This document shows, piece after piece, positions 15,341-23,908 of a stretch of DNA of 33,225 nucleotides. Numbering within the stretch: the stretch's first letter is position 1; each line of letters opens with the position of its first letter. The notes beneath the pieces were generated by a model. The model saw nothing but the letters and a program-made list of their open reading frames with translations. It made no database searches and was not told where the DNA came from. Made by a program: the position numbers and the translations under genes. Where the stretch lies: contig NZ_SMKX01000098.1 in assembly GCF_004349055.1 (NCBI RefSeq), forward strand, positions 1 through 33,225, in the 5' to 3' direction. The DNA comes from Kribbella antibiotica. Lineage in GTDB: Bacteria > Actinomycetota > Actinomycetes > Propionibacteriales > Kribbellaceae.

Positions 15341-16639
15341 CTAGGGGGTCTCGATGATGATCTTCTCCTCCATCTCCAGCACACGCGCGTAGTCCTCGTC
15401 GAGCGTCTGCGGGTCGCTGTGGATCAGGATCACCCAGGCCAGGCAGGTGAAGAGGTCGACGGTCGCGGGGACGACGGCGTCTTCCTCGTGCAGGACCTTC
15501 CACCAGTGGAAGGACTTGAGGTCCTCGATACCGTCGAAGGCCTCCCGGTTGCGGAAGTAGCCTTCCTGCGGCGCGATGATGAAAATGCCGCGCAGGTGCT
15601 GGACGAGGTCGAAGCCGTCCCGCACCTCACCGCGTACGCGGTGAGCGACTGTCCGCTTGATGTGGTTGTCGCCGGTGGCCAGTTCGCTGACCATCTGGTG
15701 ACCGCCACCGGCCGGGCGGGCGGCGACCTCGATCAGGCGCGGGCCGTCGGCCGTCATCATCACCTCGACGTGACCGCAGCCGATGCGGATGCCGACCGCG
15801 TCGAGGACGTCGCGGGTGTAGGGCCAGAGCGCCTGGACCTCCGCGTCGTCCTCGGCGAGGAAGTCGATCCGGCGGTAGATGCCGATCTTGTCGCCACGAC
15901 CGACCTTCGTGTAGCGGCAGACGTCGACGAGCGCATGCACGCCGTCCACGCTGTAGGTGTCGACCAGGTACTCCGTACCTTCGGCGTACTCCTGGATGAG
16001 GACCGCGTCGTTGATCAGCCCCATCTTGTTCGCCCGGCCGAGCACGCGGTGGAAGCGCTCACGCCAGTCGCCGCCTTCGAAGACGACGTACACCTCGTCA
16101 CCGGCCGCACTCTTCGGCGGCTTGATCACCAGCCGCCGGCCGAGCAGGTCGTTGGCCTTCAGCCACTCCTCGGCCTCGGCTTCATCGGCCGTCAGGACCT
16201 GCCGCAACCGAGGTACGCCGGCTGCGGTCAGTGCCTGCGCCATGTCCCACTTGTCGCGCCGTGCCGACGCCAACGCGGGCACGTTGCCCGTCCCGGGCAG
16301 CAGGATCTCGATGAGCTGATCGCACAGCTCGACCCCGCTCTCGGCACCCGGGACCAAATACTCAGGCTCGTACTGCCGCAGCTCCTCAGCCAGCGCCTGT
16401 ATGTCGCCAGTGAAGTAGTGCACGTGGTCGAAGTCCTGCGGATTCCAGCTGGTCGTGTACGCCGGCGGCGGCTCCAACCCACTCAGTACGGCGACCGGCC
16501 GCCGACCGGCCTCCCGAAACGCGGCCGGATACTCCTGCCCGGTCGACAACGGGTCAACGATGATCGTGTAATCACTCATGACTTCGTCCTGAGTGACTGA
16601 GTCAGCTCCATCTTTTGTTCGTTCGCTGCGCTCACTCAT
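15341..16639 (-). CDS. ATP-grasp ligase B
   Basis: The protein is up to 432 aa. An N-terminal alpha/beta subdomain opens TIIVDPLSTGQEY. The ATP-grasp core follows: lysine in RLVIKPPKSAAGD (about residue 173), hinge LIQEYAEGTEYLVD (about 220), and the metal-binding run MMTADGPRLIEVAARPAGGG. The usual E-x-N of that run reads E-V-A here, a variant seen in some ATP-grasp subgroups. The family joins a carboxylate, activated as acyl phosphate, to an amine. The ATG at 16639 overlaps the exporter stop and has GGAGG 6 nt upstream. The ATG at 16579 (MSDYTII) is a real alternative, because the 20 extra residues look like a linker and start MSERSER. It is the last gene of the operon. Substrate unknown; it may add an amino acid to a hydrazine building block. 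Confidence 0.9.
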   Translation of the reverse strand: MSERSERTKDGADSVTQDEVMSDYTIIVDPLSTGQEYPAAFREAGRRPVAVLSGLEPPPAYTTSWNPQDFDHVHYFTGDIQALAEELRQYEPEYLVPGAESGVELCDQLIEILLPGTGNVPALASARRDKWDMAQALTAAGVPRLRQVLTADEAEAEEWLKANDLLGRRLVIKPPKSAAGDEVYVVFEGGDWRERFHRVLGRANKMGLINDAVLIQEYAEGTEYLVDTYSVDGVHALVDVCRYTKVGRGDKIGIYRRIDFLAEDDAEVQALWPYTRDVLDAVGIRIGCGHVEVMMTADGPRLIEVAARPAGGGHQMVSELATGDNHIKRTVAHRVRGEVRDGFDLVQHLRGIFIIAPQEGYFRNREAFDGIEDLKSFHWWKVLHEEDAVVPATVDLFTCLAWVILIHSDPQTLDEDYARVLEMEEKIIIETP

Positions 16640-17901
16640 GCCTGTCCTCCCTCCGCAACTTCGGCGATCGGTGCCAGTTCGGTAGCTTCTTCAGTGCGAG
16701 CAGGTGCCATTCCGAAGTACGCGAGCACGAGCCCGACCGCACCGAGCACGCCGCACCATAGCCACACCTGTGCCCCGACGCTGTTCCACACAAAGACCCC
16801 GAGGAACGGGCCGAGCGCGGAGCCGAGACCGAACATCGCGTGCGCACCGCCGACGTACCGGCCGAGCAACGGCTTCGGGGCGGCCATGCCGGGATAGGCG
16901 AACATGGTCGGCCCGCCGATGATCTCGGCCAGGGTCCACAGCAGCGTGCCGATCACGAAGATCGCCAGCCCGCCGGGCAGTGCGTAGAACGCGAGCCCGC
17001 CGCCGAGCAGGACGAAGCCGAGCACGGCGACCTGCCGGGCCGGTTTGTGCTGGACGACCTTCGTCACCAGCAACTCGCAGGTGATCACGATGAAGCCGTT
17101 CAGCGCGACCATCGCGCCGTACCACCACGTCGAGAATCCGTCGGCCTTCATGTGCAGCGGCAGCACGGCGAGGTACTGCATGTAGATCGCCGCGTTGATG
17201 AACATGCACAGGAGGAACAGCACGTACTTGTGATCCCGCAGGACAGCCAGATAGCTGCCCTTGGGCTCGGGTGCCGCCGGCGTACCGTCCTCCGCCGGGG
17301 TAGCCTTCTTACGGCCCGGCAACGCGACGATCGCCACCGCCGCATAGGCGAGAGCAGCCAGCGCCTCACCGATGAACAGCAGGTTCCACGACACCGCAAC
17401 GAGCGCGGCACCGATGAGCGGCGCGGCCGTCGTACCGAGGTTCATCGCCAGCCGGTAGATCGCGAACGTCATCACCTGACGGTTCTGTGGCGTCAGTTCG
17501 GTCAGCAATGCTGCCGAGGCCGGCCGGTAGAACTGCCCGACCGCGCCGGCCAGCGCGATCACGACGATGATCGCCGCATAGCTCGGCACATAAGCGATCG
17601 CCAGCACGAAACCGGCCATCCCGAACATGCTGATCATCACTGCGGCCCGCGGACCGACCCGGTCCGTCAACGAGCCGCCGATGATCAGGCCGATCACCGA
17701 CCCAGCGCCGTACACGCCGAGCGCCGTACCGGCCTGGACCGGCGAGAAGCCCTTCGACGTGGTCAGGAACAGCACCAGGAAGACCTGCAGGAACCAGCCG
17801 AGCTTGTTCACGAAGACGCCGACCAGCAACGCCTTCACCGGCGCCGGCGCCTCCCGGATGGTCTCCCAGATGCCGGTGCTCTGCTCTTCTACAGCACTCA
17901 T
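16636..17901 (-). CDS. MFS transporter, likely exporter
   Basis: The protein is 421 aa with about 12 hydrophobic segments. Loop motif A of the major facilitator superfamily is visible as GGSLTDRVGPR near residue 70. A central cytoplasmic loop (about residues 190-220: GRKKATPAEDG...) divides the two halves. The start at ATG 17901 overlaps the stop of ATP-grasp gene A (ATGA), and the stop overlaps the next start in the same way. Lying between two ATP-grasp ligases in one operon, it most likely exports the product and gives self-resistance. Uptake cannot be excluded. Confidence 0.92.
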   Translation of the reverse strand: MSAVEEQSTGIWETIREAPAPVKALLVGVFVNKLGWFLQVFLVLFLTTSKGFSPVQAGTALGVYGAGSVIGLIIGGSLTDRVGPRAAVMISMFGMAGFVLAIAYVPSYAAIIVVIALAGAVGQFYRPASAALLTELTPQNRQVMTFAIYRLAMNLGTTAAPLIGAALVAVSWNLLFIGEALAALAYAAVAIVALPGRKKATPAEDGTPAAPEPKGSYLAVLRDHKYVLFLLCMFINAAIYMQYLAVLPLHMKADGFSTWWYGAMVALNGFIVITCELLVTKVVQHKPARQVAVLGFVLLGGGLAFYALPGGLAIFVIGTLLWTLAEIIGGPTMFAYPGMAAPKPLLGRYVGGAHAMFGLGSALGPFLGVFVWNSVGAQVWLWCGVLGAVGLVLAYFGMAPARTEEATELAPIAEVAEGGQA

Positions 17902-19142
17902 TGCGCAGGCTCCTTGGGATGTCCACTCCAACGCAGCGCACCTTCGGCCGCGTCCAGCCCGGCCCGGCTCTCCGCGATCGAGCCGGAGACGGTGGTCGCA
18001 TAAGCGATCCGGCCCCACAACGTGCCGTCCGGCGGGGGACTGGTCGTCTGTCCGGCCTCCATCAGTACGACGAGCTGGTCGATCTCCGGCGCATCAATCG
18101 GATCGAACGCGACCGAATCGAGCACGGTGTCGTTCTCATCGACGTAGAAGAACCGCACCCCGCCGACCAGCGTCCGGTCCGGCTTCACATCGGGCTGCCG
18201 GCCACACGCGACCGCAGCAGCGGCCAGTCCCGGGTCAGCGCCGGTTGCCTGCAGCCCGAGATACGGGATCAGGTCGCCGCCGATCCGGGCGTTGATCTCG
18301 ATCACCTTCGGGCCATCGGCCGTCATCATGATCTCGGTGTGCGTGACACCGTCGGTGAACGCGATCGCCTTGTGCGCATCGACGAGCACCTGCTGCAGTT
18401 GCCCATCGGCGAGCAGCGGGTCGGCCGCATCGACGAAGTGCCCGATTTCCTCCGCGTACGGCGGGTAGCCGATCTCCTTACGAGCAAGGCAGAACGGTGT
18501 CACCTGGCCGTGGAAGATCGCGGCGTCGATGCTGATCTCGTAGCCATCGGCGAACTCTTCGACCAGCACGTTGACGTCGTAGTGCGGCGCCTCGGGCACG
18601 GTCGTGTCGTGGGCAAAAGCCCAGTTCTCCCGGAGCTCGGCGGGATCGTTCACCTTGACCACACCGAGGCTAGCGGCGAGAGCTCGTGGCTTGAGGATCA
18701 CCGGATAGCCGAACTCCGACGCCGTGGTCAGCGCCTCGTCCACGGAGTTCACCAGCACCGACTTCGGCTGCGGAACCCCGTGCTCGGCGAGCGCCGTACG
18801 GGTGAGGTGTTTGTCGCGGCACCGGTTGATCATGGCGACGTCGCCGCCCGGCAGACCGAGCGCCTCGGCGATGTGGGCGGTCTGTAGGATGCGAGCCTCG
18901 TCCCAGCAGAGCACGCCGTCAATCGGGTCGTCGGTGTGCAGCTTCGTCGCCGCTGCGACCAGCGCGTCGGCGTCGAGCGTGCTCTCCAGCACCGTCCAGC
19001 CGTCCAGGTATTCCTGCTCCCAGGTCGGCTCGCTGTGCAGGAACATGTGCAGCCGGTACTGCGGCGCGATCGACCGCAGGATGTACTCGCGGAACAACCG
19101 CATGCCGGTGGCAACCACCAGCAAATGGGGCTTGTCAGACAT
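17898..19142 (-). CDS. ATP-grasp ligase A
   Basis: The protein is 414 aa. A N-terminal Rossmann-like region (HLLVVATGMRLFREYI) is followed by ATP-grasp motifs: lysine in YPVILKPRALAASLGV (about residue 151), hinge NVLVEEFADGYEISID (about 200), and the metal-binding MMTADGPKVIEINARIGGD with the canonical E-I-N. It is therefore probably a fully active carboxylate-amine ligase. It shares the MMTADGP run with ATP-grasp B, which suggests that the two are related but accept different partners. GGGAGG lies 6 nt before the ATG at 19142. It overlaps the genes on both sides. Likely role: peptide-like coupling of the hydrazine unit made by the upstream genes; the substrate is not visible from sequence. 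Confidence 0.92.
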   Translation of the reverse strand: MSDKPHLLVVATGMRLFREYILRSIAPQYRLHMFLHSEPTWEQEYLDGWTVLESTLDADALVAAATKLHTDDPIDGVLCWDEARILQTAHIAEALGLPGGDVAMINRCRDKHLTRTALAEHGVPQPKSVLVNSVDEALTTASEFGYPVILKPRALAASLGVVKVNDPAELRENWAFAHDTTVPEAPHYDVNVLVEEFADGYEISIDAAIFHGQVTPFCLARKEIGYPPYAEEIGHFVDAADPLLADGQLQQVLVDAHKAIAFTDGVTHTEIMMTADGPKVIEINARIGGDLIPYLGLQATGADPGLAAAAVACGRQPDVKPDRTLVGGVRFFYVDENDTVLDSVAFDPIDAPEIDQLVVLMEAGQTTSPPPDGTLWGRIAYATTVSGSIAESRAGLDAAEGALRWSGHPKEPAQ

Positions 19143-19530
19143 TTCGTACCTCCCTGAGAGGACCAGGGATCTGCCGGATCCGGCTGACCCCGCTGCTGCC
19201 GTCGGCCCGCTGGAAATGGTCGGAGATCACGATGTTGCCCTGGGCATCGAACTCCGGGACGCTGTGGCAGGCGCCGCTGATCAGTTCACCGGTCTCGGTG
19301 AGCAGGCAGTACGACGCGTCGAACGTGCCGTCCGTGCGCAACTGCCCGACGAGCCGGCCGGTCCGCAACGTGCCACCGGCGTAGAACTCCGCCCAGATCA
19401 CGTTGTCCTCACGGTGATACTGCCCGTACGGCGCTTCGCTCGCCGGCTCGTCGCCGTCGAGCCGGAACCATAGGCCGTCGACGTCTGGGAAGACGGGCTC
19501 TGACCCGGTCACTATTTGGGCCGCGATCAC
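19135..19530 (-). CDS. Small beta-rich conserved protein in the hydrazine operon
   Basis: The protein is 131 aa and starts at GTG 19530, overlapping the oxidase-hydroxylase stop (GTGA). Its sequence alternates short beta strands and turns: GLWFRLD, YHREDNVIWAEFYAGG, TLRTGRLVGQLRTDGTFDASYCLLTETGELISGAC. It resembles a family of ~110-residue proteins often mislabelled N-acetylglutamate synthase, whose function is unknown. No catalytic motif is evident. Because it is translationally coupled to genes on both sides it probably works in the pathway, perhaps as a binding or lipocalin-like partner. This is an inference. Confidence 0.75.
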   Translation of the reverse strand: MIAAQIVTGSEPVFPDVDGLWFRLDGDEPASEAPYGQYHREDNVIWAEFYAGGTLRTGRLVGQLRTDGTFDASYCLLTETGELISGACHSVPEFDAQGNIVISDHFQRADGSSGVSRIRQIPGPLREVRNV

Positions 19531-21887
19531 CAGTGCACCGCGCAGACATCATCGGAGATCGGGTAGATCTCGCGCTCGAACATGGAGTTGAGCACGATTG
19601 CAGCCCGCACCGGCAGTTGCGTGAGCCCGGCGTTCGTCAGGCCATGGCTGTACCGGCTCGCGTTGAACGTGAAGATCTTGTGCCCGTTCATGCCCTTCCA
19701 GCGCACCGAGTAGTCCGACTCGACGATCGCGTGGCCGTCGTCGTCGGTCTCGATCCGCTCCCGCAGTTCGTCGTCGAGCGGCGCCTTCACGTGCTCACGA
19801 CCGGCGGCGACGACGATCTGCCGGACGACGTGCTCCTCCGGCAGGGTGGACGTCGAGCAGCACAGCCGAATATTGCCGTCGGACAGCAGGTCCGTCGTAC
19901 GGACATCGCGGCCGGGCAGCAGCGTGACGGGGAACTGGCCGAGTGAAAGGAAGCCGTCGTAGTTGGACTGGTAGAGCGCCCGCAGGCCGCCCGGGGTGAT
20001 CGCGTCACCGCTGTAGCGCGAGTCGTCGATCATCTGCCGGCGGGTGTCGCGGTTCAGGCCCTGCAGGTACTCGATGTGCGACGGCCGGTAGAGCTCGTTG
20101 GCCATCGGGGAGTCGTCGATGCTGCGGAACCACTGGTTCCGGCCGATCCACTTCACGTCGGTGAACCCCGAGCCGAGCAGGCGCAGTACGGACTCCAGAC
20201 CGGTCTGGCCGCCACCGACCACTGCGGTCGGTGCGGTGCGGTCCAGCGTGGCGAGGCGCTGGCCGAGCTCGTCCGCGATGAAGGCGCGCTCAGCCGGCAG
20301 ACCACTCAGGTACGCCGGACGCACGGCCCGCGTCCCGAGTCCGAGCACCAGGTGTTCGGACAGTGCTACCGGCATCCCGTCGACGCTGATTTCGAAGCCG
20401 TCGTCGGTGATCGAGATCGAGTCCACCTGGGAGCCGAAGTTCACCACGCCGAGGCGCTCGGTGGCCCAGGTCAGGTAGCGCTCGTACTCGATCCGGGGGA
20501 GCGAGTCGAACTGGGAGTTGATCAGCGCATAGAGCCGTCCGGACGTGACCAGGTAGTTCAGGAACGTCAGCTCGTGGCGGGGGTCGACCAGGGAGACCAG
20601 GTCTTTCATCCAGCCCGTCTGCATCCGCACTCCGGGGTAGAGCAGTGGGGTGTGCCAGCCGGTGCCCGGCCGGGAGTCGAACAGCGCAAGCCGCTCACTG
20701 GTGACGTTCTTGTAGAGCGCCGCCAGAGACAGGTTGGATGGTCCGGCCCCGATACCTACGGTGTGGTAGCGGGGCGTCGTTAGCTGCGTGGTGTGCAGGC
20801 CTCGTTCGGTGATCGTCATGCGCTTGTTCTCCGTCCGCGAAGTGGAGTTCCTGGATCCACCGGCGGCGAGCAGTTCGCTCGCCGCGGCCCGGCTTGCGGC
20901 CAGCGCGGTTTTCACGCTGCCCCCGGACCCACCGGTGAAGGTGTAGAGCCGATGCGTCCCGCCAGGTACTGGCCAAAGGGTCAGTACCGGCGGATCGGCA
21001 TAACTATCGGCCGTGCTGACCAGGTGGTCAGGCGCCGACAACTTGAGGTGTGGCAGCCGTTCGGCGGCGATCCGGACGGCCTCGGCGGCCAGGTCCGGGA
21101 GCGGCGCACTGCTGCCGGGAGGAACCGACCAGCGCTGCGTGTCGACCCCGAGGAGCAGCCGGCCGTCTGCCGTCGGCCGCCCGAACAGGTCGCTGGTCTC
21201 GTCGATGAACATGGTCGGCAGCGCGCCGTCCACGGTGTAGAGAGCGATCTGGATCGACTTGGTCTTGCTGTGGTCGATCAGGTGGTTTTCGGTCATGAAG
21301 GCCGAGGTCCACGCGCCTGCAGCAACCACCACCGCGTCGTACTGCTCGGTGCGGCCGGGGAGCCGGCATGCGACCGATCCGTCGGAGTGGGGGAGCAGCC
21401 GCAGGACAGGTCCGGTGACGACCCGGCTGGTGCGGCCGGTCGCCAGGCGCCGGACGACGGTACGGCGGAGTCGGTCGGGGTCGATGAAGCCGGCCTTCTG
21501 CTCGCAGACGCCGACGGTGCCTTCGGGCAGACCGTGCCAACCGCGCTGACGCAGCTCAGTGCGGTCGAGCACCATGGTCGACCCCGGATGAGCGTGCTCG
21601 ACCTCGGCCACGGCCGCTGCCAGACCGTCGTACGAGGGGAGTAGGTAGGTGCACCCGGTCTCGGTGTACGCCGCCTGGTCGTGGAGTGTGCCGAGGAGCT
21701 CGGACAGGCTCTCGATGGCCAGCCTGCGCTGGAGCGGATGGGTCTCGAACCCGCGGACCCCGCCGCCTGAGGCTGCCGTGGCGTCTGTGCCGGGCACGCC
21801 GGTGATGAGGTCGACGGAGGCCTGGCTGCTCAGCCGCCAAGCCAGCAGCGCCCCAGCGATACCCGCACCGATGACTCCGATGCGCAT
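19527..21887 (-). CDS. Fused FAD amino-acid oxidase / L-lysine N6-hydroxylase
   Basis: A 786-aa two-domain flavoprotein. Residues 1 to ~345 form a DAO/glycine-oxidase fold: GAGIAG near the N-terminus, AAGAWTSAF and the C-terminal FAD-contact run TFTGGSGG. After a linker (~345-356), residues 357-786 form an N-hydroxylating monooxygenase of the IucD/SidA type: FAD motif GIGAGPSNL (378-386), NADPH motif VVGGGQTG (about 555) and the late NASRYSHGL segment. By analogy with s56-p1 enzymes Spb38 and Spb39, the C-terminal part would make N6-hydroxylysine and the N-terminal part would oxidise the N-N product to release hydrazinoacetate. An internal ATG at 20819 with GGAG 9 nt upstream may also give the hydroxylase alone. 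The start at ATG 21887 is 5 nt after the ligase stop. Iron-siderophore hydroxylation is the alternative role. Confidence 0.9.
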   Translation of the reverse strand: MRIGVIGAGIAGALLAWRLSSQASVDLITGVPGTDATAASGGGVRGFETHPLQRRLAIESLSELLGTLHDQAAYTETGCTYLLPSYDGLAAAVAEVEHAHPGSTMVLDRTELRQRGWHGLPEGTVGVCEQKAGFIDPDRLRRTVVRRLATGRTSRVVTGPVLRLLPHSDGSVACRLPGRTEQYDAVVVAAGAWTSAFMTENHLIDHSKTKSIQIALYTVDGALPTMFIDETSDLFGRPTADGRLLLGVDTQRWSVPPGSSAPLPDLAAEAVRIAAERLPHLKLSAPDHLVSTADSYADPPVLTLWPVPGGTHRLYTFTGGSGGSVKTALAASRAAASELLAAGGSRNSTSRTENKRMTITERGLHTTQLTTPRYHTVGIGAGPSNLSLAALYKNVTSERLALFDSRPGTGWHTPLLYPGVRMQTGWMKDLVSLVDPRHELTFLNYLVTSGRLYALINSQFDSLPRIEYERYLTWATERLGVVNFGSQVDSISITDDGFEISVDGMPVALSEHLVLGLGTRAVRPAYLSGLPAERAFIADELGQRLATLDRTAPTAVVGGGQTGLESVLRLLGSGFTDVKWIGRNQWFRSIDDSPMANELYRPSHIEYLQGLNRDTRRQMIDDSRYSGDAITPGGLRALYQSNYDGFLSLGQFPVTLLPGRDVRTTDLLSDGNIRLCCSTSTLPEEHVVRQIVVAAGREHVKAPLDDELRERIETDDDGHAIVESDYSVRWKGMNGHKIFTFNASRYSHGLTNAGLTQLPVRAAIVLNSMFEREIYPISDDVCAVHW

Positions 21888-21892
21888 CGGGC

Positions 21893-23242
21893 TCACCCCA
21901 GCCCAGTCAGTACGGCGCGGAGCGAGCCCGTGTTGTGGACTCCGCCGGCCAGCAACGTGAGCAAGCACCGAGCAGCCAAGGGCGGGTCGAATCCGCTCGG
22001 CCGCAGTGCCGCCTCACCGCGGGCCAGTTCAATCGCAGCAAGCGCCGGATCGAGCGGTTCGGAGGCCTGGCGGACCCCCGCGAGGAGCGGCTCGGCGTAC
22101 TCGGCGAAAGCGTCGAAAGAATGCTGCACGAAATCGCTCTGGAAGCGGTCCGGACGATCCCAGGCCAGAAACAAGCGCACGATTGAGGGATCGCACGTGC
22201 GAAGTAATTCCGACGCTGTGATTCCATGATTCCGGCTGGTCGAGAATTTCGCGCCCTCGAAGGTGTAGAACTCGTTGACAACGAGTCCGGCCAGCGGCGA
22301 CCGATCAATCCCGGCGGCAGCCCACACGGCCGGCCAGTGCACGGCGTACGCGAAAGCGTTGTCGAGCCCGAGGAAATGCCAGAGCCGGCTGACCCGGCCG
22401 ATGGCGTGCAGATAACCGGCGACATCGGCGGCCTCGGGATCGACCGCCCGGGCGATGCCGTACAGGTCGGTCAGGGCAACCTCGGTGTACGCCCCGACCC
22501 GCAGTCCGGTCAGTGCGCCGTCGCACTCGATACCCCAGTCCGTCGGGAAGGCGAGCGGGATCTCGGGCAGCCCGGCGCGCCGGATGCGCTCGACAAGGCC
22601 ACGGACCTCTGGTGGCAACTCGGCCCGGATCCAGGTCTCCGTGAGCGATGCGCGATAGTCCTCCAGCCGCAGGACCGGCACGGTGACCTGGAACGGGCGG
22701 GGTTCGCCGCCGCAGCGGCCGCAGCAGGGATCGATCATGATCTCGACGTGGTTGAACGTGCCGCACACCTCGCAGGCGCCGCCGGCCGCCGGTCCCTCGC
22801 ACTCGCCGCAGCGGCCACTGAGGTACGCGTCGTGCAGAGTGCGATTGCAGTCGCCGCAGGTGTACATCGTGATCTCGCGCAGCGGAGCCGCCCCGGAATC
22901 GACCAGGTGGTTGAGCAGTTGCCGGATCACTGGGGCATGGCTGTCCTCGAGCGGATCGGTGAATCGGTCATAGCCGATTCGGGCCCGGTCGTAGGTCTCG
23001 AGGATGTCGTCGCGGAAGTCCTTGGTCATCGCCTGTGGATCCAGGCCTTCGTTCTCGGCTCTGGCCAGGACGTAGTTCTGGTGGACGTCGAGGCCACTGG
23101 TGACCAGGACATGTTCGCCGCGCGCCCTGGCCGCCCGAGCTGCGAGGTCGGCGGCCAGATAGGGGCCCGAGAGGTGACCGACGTGCAGTGGACCGTTGAC
23201 GGTCGGCTGCGGAAACGTGAAGACGCTGATCTCGTCACTCAT
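21893..23242 (-). CDS. Methionyl-tRNA synthetase-like ligase without anticodon domain
   Basis: The protein is 449 aa. The class I catalytic core keeps HVGH (residues 20-23) in FPQPTVNGPLHVGHLSG and a KMSKS-like KFSTS (332-336). The connective region has four C-x-x-C knuckles (CGDC, CGEC, CEVC, CGRC), as in zinc-binding MetRS. After KFSTS only ~115 residues remain, so the anticodon-binding domain is missing and tRNA charging for translation is unlikely. In Spb40 and related proteins this domain is fused to a cupin and activates glycine to join it to N6-hydroxylysine. Here the cupin is the separate gene just upstream, overlapping by 8 nt. The ATG at 23242 is preferred to the GTG at 23254. Function is assigned by domain and context. 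Confidence 0.9.
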   Translation of the reverse strand: MSDEISVFTFPQPTVNGPLHVGHLSGPYLAADLAARAARARGEHVLVTSGLDVHQNYVLARAENEGLDPQAMTKDFRDDILETYDRARIGYDRFTDPLEDSHAPVIRQLLNHLVDSGAAPLREITMYTCGDCNRTLHDAYLSGRCGECEGPAAGGACEVCGTFNHVEIMIDPCCGRCGGEPRPFQVTVPVLRLEDYRASLTETWIRAELPPEVRGLVERIRRAGLPEIPLAFPTDWGIECDGALTGLRVGAYTEVALTDLYGIARAVDPEAADVAGYLHAIGRVSRLWHFLGLDNAFAYAVHWPAVWAAAGIDRSPLAGLVVNEFYTFEGAKFSTSRNHGITASELLRTCDPSIVRLFLAWDRPDRFQSDFVQHSFDAFAEYAEPLLAGVRQASEPLDPALAAIELARGEAALRPSGFDPPLAARCLLTLLAGGVHNTGSLRAVLTGLG

Positions 23243-23588
23243 CGCCGTGGTCACCGGCCAAGGGCATCCAGTACGCGCTGAACACGGTCAGTTCGACCGA
23301 GTCCGACCGGTTCTGTACGACGTGTTGTTCGGTGCTCGACAGCAGGAACGCGTTGCCCTGCTGGATTTCATGCTCTTCGCCGCCGGACAGGACATGCGCC
23401 GTACCGGCGACGACGAGAGAGAGTTCGAGCTCGGGGTGCTGGTCGAGCGGGCTCTCCGAACCGGGTGGAACGGAGTACCACATCGCCTGGAAGGGGACTT
23501 CCCGATCCAGTGCATATTGCTCCCAGCGGACCACTCGCAGGTCTTTCACGAACTGGTCTTCGCCGGTACGCAGGTCGAATGTACGCAT
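23235..23588 (-). CDS. Cupin-domain protein, first gene of the hydrazine operon
   Basis: The protein is 117 aa, a single small cupin barrel. Motif 1 lies in DQHPELELSLVVAG (His51, Glu53, Glu55) and motif 2 in STEQHVVQN (His89), giving a plausible metal site. In known N-N-bond enzymes a cupin of this size is fused to a MetRS-like domain and rearranges the O-glycyl ester of N6-hydroxylysine into the hydrazine. Here it is free-standing, upstream of the MetRS-like gene, and its stop overlaps that gene's ATG. GGAGG lies 10 nt upstream of ATG 23588. A generic regulatory or oxygenase cupin is the alternative, but the neighbours argue strongly for the N-N role. Confidence 0.88.
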   Translation of the reverse strand: MRTFDLRTGEDQFVKDLRVVRWEQYALDREVPFQAMWYSVPPGSESPLDQHPELELSLVVAGTAHVLSGGEEHEIQQGNAFLLSSTEQHVVQNRSDSVELTVFSAYWMPLAGDHGDE

Positions 23589-23908
23589 GCTTCGCCACCC
23601 TCCATGATCCTGCCGCGAGCAGGACCGAAGAAGTTGAAATGCCCCGTCACAATGCAGGCACGTGGATATCGAACGTACGGAACAAGGCGCTCAGAACGCG
23701 CCGGACCTTCGCGACCTGCGCCACCAACGCGGTCGGCCTGGAACCTCGGTGACCCCCCAGTCTCCGTGGCCGAAAATATAGGTAAGGCAGCCCTGCGAGT
23801 AAAGGGGAATGGGCAATGAATTTCCGGTCAATCCGTAACTCTGCCGGAATTCCTTCGTTGCAGTCCGCAATTGGCGCCGGAACGTGTCCGGGCCGTCACC
23901 CAGCGGAT
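23589..23908. promoter_or_regulatory. Promoter region of the hydrazine operon, with an iron-box-like half site
   Basis: This 320-bp gap should hold the promoter of the cupin operon. ATAGGTAAGGCAGCCCTGC (23778-23796) matches the IdeR/DmdR iron-box consensus TTAGGTTAGGCTAACCTAA at 12 of 19 positions. The left half is nearly perfect and the right half is poor. It lies about 190 bp before the cupin start. Iron control is only a possibility. No gene is supported here. Confidence 0.3.

Noticed and set aside
21893..23242. Housekeeping methionyl-tRNA synthetase
   Set aside because: It lacks the anticodon-binding domain and is translationally coupled to a cupin and an N-hydroxylase, so a biosynthetic ligase is more likely.
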